Of a DNA stretch of 64,000 bases, positions 1 to 12,000 are shown piece after piece. Under the pieces are notes generated by a model. The model was not told where the DNA came from. It was given only the letters and a program-made list of their open reading frames with translations, and searched no databases. This DNA comes from Actinoallomurus sp050942425 (GTDB lineage: Bacteria; Actinomycetota; Actinomycetes; Streptosporangiales; Streptosporangiaceae): positions 5,642,001 to 5,706,000 of the forward strand of contig NZ_CP192063.1 of NCBI RefSeq assembly GCF_050942425.1. Reading direction: 5' to 3'. The position numbers and the translations under genes are program-made. Within the stretch, counting starts at the first letter, position 1, and every line of letters starts with the position of its first letter.

Positions 1-2
1 GC

Positions 3-3000
3 GGCGCCCGCGGCCCGCTCGTGCTCACCCACGGCGCGAACACGCGGATCCTGCACTACCGGGCGATCCTCGACTGGGCCGCGCGGACGATCCGCCACGA
101 CCTGGCCGCCGCGCGCGCGGCGGACCCGTACGTGCCGGCGCCGGCCGTCCCCGACGTCTACGAGCAGCGGCGCGCCAGGCCGGACGCCCGGCTGTTCGAC
201 GGCCTGACCGGCTCCCTCGACGACGAGATCACCGCGATCATCAACGAGGTCAACCGGGTCCATGCGCTCCGCCCGGACAACCCGTCCGGCGCGCCCGCCG
301 CGCTGCCGCCGGAGGCGGCGCTGCTCGCGCTCGACCCGGTCCACCTGGCCCGCGACGTCGCGCACGAGCTGAGCACGCACCTTCGGCTGGACGTCACGCA
401 GGCGGACGGCCCGGTGCGCAGCCACTGGGCCGACCCGAGCGGCCGGCTCTACGCCTTCGACCCCACCACCTTCGACGACCTGACGCTGACCGCCGGCGAC
501 GCGTCGCACGCCGGGCTGTGGAGCGACTCGACCCGGCAGGCCGCCGCCGACCACGGGCTCGACCCGATCGACCTCGCCCGGCTGTACCGCACCTCCTGGG
601 CGCACCAGCGGACCTTCGAGCAGGCGGTGCGGGTCGAGATCGCCGCGCGCCTCGATCGGATGGGCGCGGCCCACCCGGAACTGCCCGGCCTGTTCGGCCG
701 GGCCGTACAGGCCGCCGCCGCGTGGCGGGGGATCGTCGCCCGGATCGAGGCGGAGCACGCCGCGGCGGCCGCGGAGACGACCCGGGCCCAGCGGGAGCTC
801 GACGACCTCCGGCGTGCCCTGGACGACCTGGACACGCAGCGGATGCGGCTGATCCTGGACCTCTCCCCGGACCAGGCCGCGGTGGACGGCCTGCGGAACC
901 GGATCTCGGACCTGGAGGCCCGGCAGACCCGGCAGCAGGAGCTGCTGGAGCGCCACGAGGAGTCGACGGCCTACCTGACGCCGCTCCTGGAGGACGCGCG
1001 TCACGGACTCCAGGAGACGGAAGCGGTCCTCGCCGACCTGCGCGTCACCGGGCGGGACGCCCGGGCCGACGAAGCGGCGCGCTGGACGGGCGACGCCGTA
1101 CAGGAGGCCGTTGACCGCCTCACCGCGTCGGAGTCCGCCCTGGACGAACGACGGGTGAACCTGGCGTACCGGCGGCGGCAGGCGCCGTCGATCGAGCAGG
1201 CGATCCAGGGGCTGCACGACACGCTGTCGGCGGCCGGGGACGGCGCGGTCTCCCTGGCCGTAACCACCCACGCGGACGGTACCGCCGGACGGTTCACCGT
1301 GGTCGCCGACCAGGGCGAGATCCGGTGGTTCGAGGCCGTGTCCGGACTCCCGGTGCGGCCCCCGGAGAGCGCCGGGCGGCTGTACTCCCTGGACCTCGAC
1401 CGGAACGGCCTGCTGCTCGGCCCGCCCGCGGGGCTGGACGGGCCACGGTCACCGGCCAGGTCGTTCGTCCCGGCGCGCGACCTCGCGCTGGCCTCCGTCG
1501 TGGACCACCTCGGCCCCGGCCTGGCCGGGCAGGTCGCGCGGCGGACGGAGGCTCATTCGCGGCCCACGCTCGACCAGGCCCTGCTCGCGTTCGAGGACCG
1601 GCTCGTCGACCGAAGTGCGAGCATCGCCGCGTTGACGGACACCCCCCGGCCGCCCATCGTCAGCCTGGACACCGCCCGGCGCGGCGGCGTTCCGGACGAC
1701 GCGTACGTCTACGAGGACGAGCGGGGCCACCACGGGATCGGATCGGCCGACGCGGAGGTGGAGGGCTGGACGCCGCTGGGCCCGTTGGCGGACTTTACGG
1801 AGATCTTCTGGCTCACCCAGGGCGCGCCGAATCGGCCCACGACCGTTCAGGACATCGCCCGCACCGGGCTGGGCGCGGCGGTCCGGTTCCTGTCGGCGGC
1901 CGGCGGCGAGATCCTGGAAGAGGACGTCCTGGGGGCGCTCGAGGAGAGCCCCGACCGGCTGGCCGAGGAGGTCGACCGGCTCCCGGACGACCTGCCGCCC
2001 GGGACGTGGGTCTGGTTCACCGGCCCGTCCCGCACCGGGGCCGTGTCGGTGGTCACGGACGGGGCTGGCGCCGTCAGGTACCGCGTCCTGCTGGCCGGCG
2101 CGGCGGCCCCGCGCGAGGCGCGTGACCGGATCGCGCTGGCGCCGCTCGACAACGGCCGGCACACGCTCATCATCTCCCGGCCCCGCACCGCCGGGATTCG
2201 CTGGACCGAACCGGACCCCGGAACCGGCCGCATCCTCGGCACGAGCCGGACGGTACCGCCCGCCGGCCGGTCGGACACCCGTACCGTCGGCGAGAGCGAG
2301 ATCGAGCGAGCGGCCGCGCGGGCACTGAAGGCCGACGCGGAGGCATTCGACCAGGCACGGCTCGACGCGGAGCTCAGCGCGCGTCACCTCCGGCCGATCG
2401 ACGTTCCGGCCGACGACAACCGCTTCTATCACAGCCTCATCGCCATCGCCGGTCCGTACCTCGCCCGGGTGATCCCCGGCCTGCGGAGCACCCGGCCCGG
2501 CAGCCGCGAGGCCGTGCAGCTGGTGCGGAACTGGCTGGCGGACCGGCTGGCGGCGGATCTCGCGGTGGCGGGCGAGGGTCTGCTCTCGCGGTACGCCGGC
2601 TTCTTCCACGAGTCAGGAGACGGCACCTTCTTCGCGGACCGGGGCCGTGCGCTGGTGGACCAGATCCGCCGGATGGACAGCTGGCACAACGAGACGGGCG
2701 ACCTCGTCGCGCACCTGGCGGCGAACGAGCTCGGCCTGCCCATCACGCTGGTCCAGGACCGGCACGTGACCCGGCTCGGGCCCGCCGGCGAGGCCCGTGT
2801 CCACTTCATCCGCACCCCGGGCCAGTTCCGGGGCGCCGAGAGCACGGACGAGGACGCGCCGCAGATCCCGTGGGACCGGCTCCGCCCGGCGCCGCCGACG
2901 CCCACCGACCGGTCCGCCCGCCAGTTCGCGTTGCTGCGCGGGTCCTCGGAACGACGCGTCGAGCGTGCGGGCACCGACTACCGGGACCTGCGGGAGCGCC

Positions 3001-6000
3001 TCGATCCGAACGTCAGGCCCGCGATCGACGCGCAGGCGCGGGCGATGGTCGACCGCTTCTGGAACGCCCACGCGGCGGGCGGCCACGTCGACGTGCCGGC
3101 ACACCGCCGCGCACAGCACCGGCTCGATGGCATGCGGCGCGCGGCGGCCGACCTCGAAGGCCTGATCCGGAACCTCCGCGAGCAGCTCGGTGACCCGCCG
3201 GCTCCGGAACCGTCGAACCAGGGCGTACGGGCCGGCACTTACGTGTCGGACCACCTCGTGAGCGAGGTCAACTCCCAGCTGGCCCGCCTCGGCGGCGCAT
3301 GGCTCGGCGGCCGGGTCGACCACGGGGAGGTCGAACAGGCGCTGCGCGACATCCCACGGGGCGGCCCCACGGACTTCCGAGGGCTGGCCACCGACCTCGC
3401 CCATCAGATCGCCCTCGATGAGGCGACCCGGGTGCTCGGGGGCGGACAGGGCACCGAGCATGAGCGGCCCTTCATCGTCCACGTTCACCAGGGCGAGCGA
3501 TTCAGGGACAGCAGAGAGGTCCTCGTCTACAACCGGAGGACCGGCGTCAAGGTGGAGACCGACACCGGCGGCATCTACATGGCCGGCGGTCGTTACTTCG
3601 AGTCGCGACAGTCGGCGCGGGCGTCGGGGCGGGGACGGGTCAGGGACCAGAACGTCACGATCACCGAAGTGGTCACCGCGATCGAACGGGTGCTGCCGGG
3701 CGAGGAGAATCGGCACGACCCCGCGGTCGTGGAGGCCGGGATCCACGACGTGGAGCGGCGGCTGAACAACGCGGTGCGCCTTCGGGACGGCGAAGGCGGG
3801 CGCCATTCGCGCGGCAGCACCCTGAGGGAGCTGTTCGGCGACGACCCCGACTACGAGTACGGGCCCAGGGCGGACGACGTGACCATCCTCCGGCCGCCCG
3901 GATATGTCGGGACGGCCGGCCTGCACCTCACCGAGGGAGTACCGGTCGCGTTCACCCCCGCCTTCCTGGTCGCGGCCCGGAGGTTCGCGAACCACAGGGA
4001 CATGACCAGCGCGCTGCGGGCCGGCTTGCGGTTCGCCGCGGAGGTGACGCGGGACTACCTGAATGAAGATCTGGGGCAGCGCGTGGGCCGGTTCGCCGTG
4101 CCGGCGATGGAACACGTGCCGGGCGTCGCGGACGTGCGGGCGGCGGCGATGCTGCTGAACACGCACGCGTACGCCGTGGCCCACGTGTTCCTTCGCGACG
4201 ACGAACTGGCGAAGAACCTCGTGTACGGGGTCCTGCGCACGTCCTTCGCCGGCATCCGCGAATCATTCTGGGACGAGGTCCAGGAGTTCCTCGAGGGCGG
4301 CCGTGACCGAATCCGGACCAAACTGAAGACGGATCTCAGGAAACGGCTCGCCTCGGCCATCAGCCGCTACGAGCAGCGCCGACGCGCGTCGAACGAGCAG
4401 CCGCTCGATCTGTTCGACTACACGCTGAACGACAAGACGATGACCGTCGGCGACTACGCCGACAACATGCTGCTGCCGGTGAGCCGGAACCGCGTCCTCG
4501 TCGAGCAGTACGACGCGATGAACGTCCGGACGGACTTCCGCAGCACGGACGACAACCGCGGCGCCCTCGCGATCGACCTGGCCGTGCTCGAGATGCGCGA
4601 GGTCGGTCCGCCGGGGCCGAGCATCCGGGCGGAGATGCGCACCGCACGGGCGTTCGCCGAGCTCGCACGGCGGTTCTACGCGTGGGCCGAGCGGGTGGAC
4701 CGCAACATCCGGACCTCCGAGGGCCGGGCCTTCAACGAGGGCCTGGCCGAGGCGGTGCGGGCGGTCAGCGCTCACAATCCCTCCGGCGGCGACCTGATGA
4801 CGACCGTTCGCGACCTCCTCGACTCGATCGCGCGCAGGACCCCCGACGTGGTCATCGATCCGATCTTCCGCGGGAACGTGACCAGCAACCTGCAGGCCGA
4901 CGCGGTCGTGGCACTGCGCGACCTCATCCGCTACACCGACGCCGAGGCCGCCCGCGGCGTACGGCACGCGCTCGCCGCGATCCGGACCGCCCTCGTCGAC
5001 GAGCGGAACGCGGGCTCGGTGCGCGCCGGCCGTCGTGACCTGGACCACGTGCGCCGGCGCGTCGACCAGGTGATCGAGGACCTGCGCGCGTACGAACACC
5101 GGCACACCCCCGGCACGTCCGGCACGCAGACGCGGCGCCGTCGGTTCGGCGGCCTGCGCGGCGGATCCCCGGACCACGACAGGAATCCGCTGTCCGAGCA
5201 GTGGCCGATCGGCCGCCGGTTGACCGTCATGGCACCTCGGTTCGGCGACCTTGGTGACCTGACCGAGGTGTCCCTGGACGAGGTGCCGGTCCCCGGCGAG
5301 TCCGCCGGGGAGCCGTTCGCGTACGAGCGCCCGCATCCGTCCCGCTCGACGCCGTACACCTACGAGATCGATCGCACGGGCGTGATCAGGCTGTCCGGCG
5401 AGGAGCTGTCGCCCTTCGGATGGACGAGGTTCGGGGACGACTTCGTCCACGAGCCGACCGGCGCCTACCTGCGGGGGGACAACGGCTGGCTCGGTCGCGT
5501 CGACAATCACGACACGGTCCTGGAGGCACTGACCTCGCTGGGCCCAGCGGCCCGGCCGTACCGGCTCATGGTGGACGAGAACGCCATGTACCTGGTGCCG
5601 CTCGAGGAGAGCGGTACGGCGGTCCGCATTCCGTTGAAGGACGGTGCCGCCGGCGCCGGGCGTGACCAGTGGAGGACCGAGCCGGCCGACGACCGGCCGG
5701 TGACGGATCTGATGCTCCCCGCGCTGGTGTCCGACGAGCCTGCTCCGGCCGTACGACCCGCGGTGGAGACGACCGAGCCGGAGGTCCCGGTGCCGGTAGA
5801 GCCTGCCGTGGCGGTGACCGAGTCGCGGGTCTCGGTGCCGGTAGAGCCCGCGATGGCGGTGACCGAGTCGCGGGTCCGGGAGCCGGTGTCCACGGAGGAC
5901 CCGCGGTCCGGCACGCTCGCCGACCAGACGTCGGCGGACGATGAGCTGTACGCCGCTTACCGGACCTTCTGGGATGCGCTGGAAGATCCCGGCGATACGG

Positions 6001-9000
6001 AGGCGCGAGATTCGGACGCGACGCCGCTCGTGCCGTGGTACGTGGAGCGTGGCGGGCTCGGCGACGGTTCCGTGTCGTCGGTCGCCGAAGTGGTGGACGG
6101 GTCGCTGCCGGACGGCCGGCCGGACGAGTCGGTCACCCGCTGGATCGATGGCGTCACCTCCGGCATGTCATCGTCCGTGGCGCGTGCGGTCCGCAAGAAG
6201 ATCCTCGCGCTGCTGGCCGAGCAGGACCCCTCGAGGTGGGAGCGGCTGCTGCTCCACGGCAAGTTGATCGTCGAGAAGAACGCACGGGTCCAGCTGTCCT
6301 TCTCGGTGGAGCAGACGGAGTTCGCGCCACGGGAGGACGCGGGGACCGGTCCGGGCCATGAGACGTTCTTCAGCAAGTACGGCGACAGCACGTACGCCGA
6401 GGAGGTCGCGCGCCAATCCCTTAGCGGGCGGAACGCGCAGGTCGAGCCAATCCTGTTCCTCTCGGTGGGGTTGCAGGCAGGGCTGTCGCACGTCTCGCCG
6501 GTGTTCAAGGTCGGGACGGAGCGCGGCCACGGTACCTGGCACACCATCCTGATGGAGGTCCAGTCGGGGAACCGGGTCATCGCCAACGCCACCCATGGTC
6601 ACACGGCACGGATCCGGGTGCGGGCCACCGTCAACCGGGTCGAGCGTCCGGATCTCCTGCTCCCCGGCAGGGCGCGGCTGGCGTTCCCCACGGTCTACTC
6701 GTCCGCCGCTGAGGCCGCGGCCCTCACAGCGCGGCAGGGTGATGGCGGACACCCGGTCGTGCGGGTCGTGGACCCGGCCGTGCTGGACGGCCTCGATCAC
6801 GCGGTCACCGCGATCGTGCCCGAGGCACTGCTGGCGGGGCTGCGCGGCGTCCTCGACCGTCTCGGTCTCCCGGCGAAGGACGTCGATGAGATCGTGCAGG
6901 ACGTCGCCGAGGAGTACGTCAACGAAAAGACGTTCAAGGACCGCAGCCAGTGGTGGCTGACCGGGAGCTGGGTGACGGGCCTGATCGCCAAGAGGCTGTC
7001 CGCCCTGTCCACATTCCAGGGACATCTGGAGGTCAGCGGCCGGCCGCACACCGTGCGTTATGTGACGACCACCGACAAAGAGGTTCTGCTCCGTAACGAC
7101 ATCGCGGACACGGTGCGGATCGGCGACGGTGAGAAGCACAGCTCCGGGGCGAGCGCCACCCCGGGCGTCGCCTTCGGCATCGAGCTCGGCTCGCATCTGG
7201 CCACGCCCAGCGTCGATCTGCCGAAGCTGGGCTCCTCGCGCGAGCACGGGCGCACCCTGACCTCCGGAGGCCAGGTCAAGAACGCCACCATGCGCAAGGA
7301 CCGTCTGGTCCGCTATCAGACCGAGTTCGTGGTGACGATCTCGGTCAAATCCGACCAGGGTGATGTCCCCTTCACCCTCCCGGTCATCGGTGAGCTGGGG
7401 ATCGGTCTCGCGCATGCCAAGGAGTTCGAGCGCAGCGCTCTGGGCGGAGTGCTCACCGGCTCCGGACTCATCCCCGCGGAGAAGCCGAAGGAATCGGAGG
7501 AGCCGAAGGAATCGGAGGAGCCGAAGGAATCGGGGGAGCAAGAGGATCTCGAAGCGCCCGCCGGGTCGAAGGCACTGGATGAAGGGCCGCCGACGGAGAC
7601 GGAGACGCTCGAGGAGGGTGCACCGGCTCGGTCGGACGTGCCCGCCGGGCCGGAAACGCAGGAGTCGGAGACGGTCGCCGGTGGGACACTCGTCACGCCG
7701 GAGCCCGCGGCGGGGCGTTCGGCGCCGTCCTGGGCCGACTTCACGCGGTGGCTGAGGACGCGGTTCACGGACGGGGGCCCGCCCGCGCCCTTCCTCGGCG
7801 ACGGGGTGCGGGACGTCGGTGACCTCCTCGCGTTGGCCTCCCGAGGGCCGATCGAGATCGTCCTTCCTCCCGCGCTGCACGACGCGCTCGTCCCCCACTG
7901 GCTGGTCGCGGAGGACGGCTGGCGGGCCCTGTACGCGCATCCCGGCATCACCTGGGTGCTGCCGACGGACGAGCACGCCTTCCTCGTCTCCAGTGAGGAC
8001 TCTGGCGGCACGGTGTGGCGATACGTGCTGGACGATGATGCCCGGGTGGTCGGCGCCCTCCTCATGGACGAGCACGAGGGCGAGCGGGAGCCGCGCTGGT
8101 ACGTCCCCAATCCGGCCAGGGAGCCGATGACGGCCCAGGCGCCGCCGCCGTGGTACGAGGATCTGCTGCCGCCGCTGCGCGCGGCGGGGCTGACGGCCGT
8201 CACCGACTTCCTGGCCTCAGGGGGGACGCCGCAGGTCCAGTTGACCGCGGCGTTGCGGAGCCGGCTGGAGGAGCCGGGCGAGGACCGGACTCTGCACGAT
8301 GCCGTCGACGTGCTGCTGGCGGAGCCGCGGATCCAGGTGGTGGCCGCCGACGGCAGGCGAGTCCAGGAGCAGGAAGGCGGCGAGAAGGCCGGAGAGAAGC
8401 GGTTCGTCATCGACGAGCGCGGTCAGGTCCATGGTCCGCTGCGGACCTGGCGCCACGTGGTGCATCCCCGTGAGCCGCTCGCGCTGGCCACCCGTACCGG
8501 CCTGGGCCGGGGCATCGTGCGGGAGATGCCGGGCCGGGAGAAGGCCTACCGCGAACTGGTGGACGAACTCGCGCGGCAGATGCGTACGGCCGGCGTCGTG
8601 GGCAAGATGTCCGCCGCCGCGCGCCAGCATCTGGCGCGGGCGCTGGCGATGAAGTTCGGGGTGCCCGGCGCTCGCGGCACGCTGGCGGACGGCATCGACG
8701 GCGACATCAGCCACGAGGTGACGATCGGCGGGCACGTGTTCACCGCCGTGCTCTACACCGAGCTGCGGGCGCTGCGCCGGGATCCGGTGGCCGAGGTCAA
8801 CGTCAGCCTGGACACCCAGCGGAAGAACGTCGTGGGGCTGGACACCGAGGACAAGAAGGGCTTCTCCGTCGGCGGGGGGTTCAAGCTCAGTTTCCGGGTC
8901 AAGCTGGCCCGGCTGTTCAGCTTGGACCTGCACCTGATCGAACTGAAGGCTGAGCGCGCCCGGCACCACAAGATCGGTAACAGCACGGGGGTCAAGGAGT

Positions 9001-12000
9001 ACCGCCGCGAACGGACGAACGGGAACGTCACCCGCTTTGAATACGAGACCGCTTACACTTCGGCGGTCACGACGAGCCGTACGTCCGGAGACCTGGTCGC
9101 GGCCCGGGTATGGGAGCAGTCCGGTGACGAGTACTGGACCGCCGTCACCGTCTCCGACGCGCACCTGCCCGCCAAGCCGCTCCCCGCCGACGAGATCCTG
9201 GCGTACGGCGAGGTCACGGTGAAGACCGGGCCGATGGACGATGAGGGTTTCCGGCGGCTGGCCGCCCCGCTCGGGAAGGACAGGGGCGAGGAGTTCGACC
9301 TGGGCCGGGAGGGCCTGACCGGCATCCAGCTCAGCCTGACCGGCGTCAGCGAGATCTCGGCGCACATGGCCGAGCTGGTGGCCGCGCACAACAAGACGCC
9401 GGGGCTCAGGCCCCAGGCCGACGCGTTCAAGCAGGTGCTCGCCGCGCTCGTGCCGTCCGGTCGGCGGTACGGCGCGGCGGAGCGGATCCTGCGCACCGGC
9501 ACGCACACGTTCCTGGAGTCCAATGCCCGGCGCCTGCTGAGCCGGCGTGGCCTGCGGATTCCGCTGCCCTCGACCGCCGGCGGGTGGCGGCAGGAGCTCA
9601 GAATCCGGATGCGGACCTTCAACGTCCGCCACGAGCAGACGGTCAAGGGCGCCACCTTGGAGCAGTACACCGAGGCCGATCTCCGGTTCGGTGAGGAGAG
9701 GGCCGCCGGTTACGGTCTCGACGGTTCCGCCGGCCTGGGCGGTGTGGTGCGGCTCGGCCTGCCGTCCGGGGAGAGCCACAACGAGGGCGACGGCCACCAG
9801 ACGACCAGCCAGAAGGCGGGCAACCAGATCTCGGGCGGCTTCGTCGGCGGCGGCGATGTGTCCTTCCCGAGCCGCAGCGTGACCGACATGGGCGGTGCGC
9901 TGGATCTGAACCTGGGCACCTACTCGGGCGACGGTGAGCAGCTCGGCACCGATCCCGTCTACACCATCCAGTACCGGCGCTGGCGCCACGTGAGCGGGTC
10001 GCGCAAGTTGCGCCGCGCGTTCCTCCGGGGCAGGGGGAGTCGGTTCTCCTACCGCGTCGAACGGCACGTGAAGATCACTCGCGGGGCCGAACTCCTCGTC
10101 CCGTACGTCCGCGCCGCCGACCACGGCCTGCCCGTGCCGTCCCGGGAGGACCTGCCGTCCGCACAGGGCGAACATCACTACCTCAATGACGACCTGGCCT
10201 TGGCCGCCGCGCACATCGAGGACGTCGACGCGGCCGACGTCGTCGACACGATCGAGGCCATGCTCGGCGGTGACCTGGATCCGGACGTGCTCGGCGCGAT
10301 CGAGACGGCCTTCGACGAGGAGGCGATCCGCGGCCAGTACAAAAGCGCGCGCCGAGGCGGGATCCACCGCGTCCTCACCACCCCCGCCCGGACGTGGGGG
10401 GAGGGCCGTGTCTGGGACTACCTGAAGATGCCCGCCCGCAATGGCGGGACGCTGCACACCGGAATCCGCGTGACCGCCATCGAGGACTCGGTCACCTACC
10501 GGCGGCCCAGGCCCGACGTGAAGGTGACGACCGGGGGGCAGGCGTTCGTCCAGATCGGCGAGCACCGGAACCGCGGCCACGCCTGGCGCGGCGGCGGCTT
10601 CTTCCACGGCCGGTGGGCGACCGCGCCGCTGGGCCTGCGGCCGGCCGGCGGAGTGAGCGTGAAGTACGAGCGCAGGCACGGGCTGAAGGTCGGAGTCGAA
10701 TCCACCGCGCGCGACGTCCGGCGCGCCACGGCCAAGGACACCTCACAGGAGTTCCGGCACGGCGTCCGGTTCCGCGTCGAGGTGTTCCACCGGTACTCGC
10801 CGAGCGAATTCGCCCGGCGGACCGCCCAGGTGGCGAAGGCCGTGCCCACGCTCGTGGACATCCTCTCCCTGGGCGAGAGCCGGCGGATGTGGCGGCGCCT
10901 GTTCCCCGCCACCACCCCGGCGGCCGCCACCAGGGAGGTGGCCGGCCGGGCCACGGCCCTCGTGCCCACCCACCTGACCGCGGCCGGCCCGAGACCGTCC
11001 TCGACCGCGACCGGTGAGCCCGCGACCTCGGCCGGTCGGGCATCGGCCGCGGCGTCGGCCCCGGTACGGCCGATGATCACGCGCACGCGGCCGCCGGCCC
11101 CCACGGCACTGGCCACCTCGCTCGCCGAGCACGTGCATGCCATGGCGATGCCCGGAATCGAGCACCTGGCTCGCTGGGCGCCGGCCGCCGCGACGCCCCG
11201 CCGCCGGATCGACGGCGCGGCGGTGGCGCGCGGTGTCGCACCGACCGTCGAGGAGTTCGGCCCGACCCACCAGGACGGCCTGACCGGCGACATCGGGCTC
11301 GACGAACGCGACGCCGACGCCAACATCGACAAGCTGCTGCACGGCACTTACCGCATCCCGCTGGTCGGCGGTGAGTACCTCACCGTGCAGATGGTGCCCA
11401 CCCGGGGACGATGGTTGACCCGGGGCGGCTACACCGGGCTCAACTTCCCCGAGCACTCCCAGGAACCGGCGCGGGAACACGAGGCCGAACGGGGGTGGAG
11501 CGTGGATGGCGAATTCGACCTCGGCCACGCGTTCGCCCGGCCGCTGGAAGATCACGCCGACCGGCCCCTGCTCGACCCCGGGATGTCCGCCGGCAGGGAC
11601 AACCGGACCGCTCGCACGCACAAGAACTCGGCCGGCGACTATGTCGAGTCCAACCGGCAGCGCGACGACGACTACGACTACTACACCTTCGACGCCCGGT
11701 TCTACGTCAGCGGCCCGCACGGGCACTACGTCGTCCTGGACGTCCCCGACGGCTTCATCGGCATGCTCCCGGCCACGGTGGTCCGGCGGCTGGTCACCGA
11801 CCTCGGCCTGGACCTGGAACGACCGCCACTGAGCGACGCCGACCTACCGGCGCAGTGGGCCGAGAGCGGCGCTCTTCCCCACGAGGCCACCGCCGAGGTC
11901 ATCGACCGGGCGGGAGGCATGGCGGCGCTCCGCGGCCGGACACTGCGGCTGTGGACCCGCGCCGACCACCTGACGTCGGCCGCTGCGGCGGCGGACCGGA

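Noticed and set aside
8217..10679. 820-codon open frame antisense to the giant gene
   Set aside because: No domain, no ribosome site, and the plus strand is coherent coding sequence throughout.
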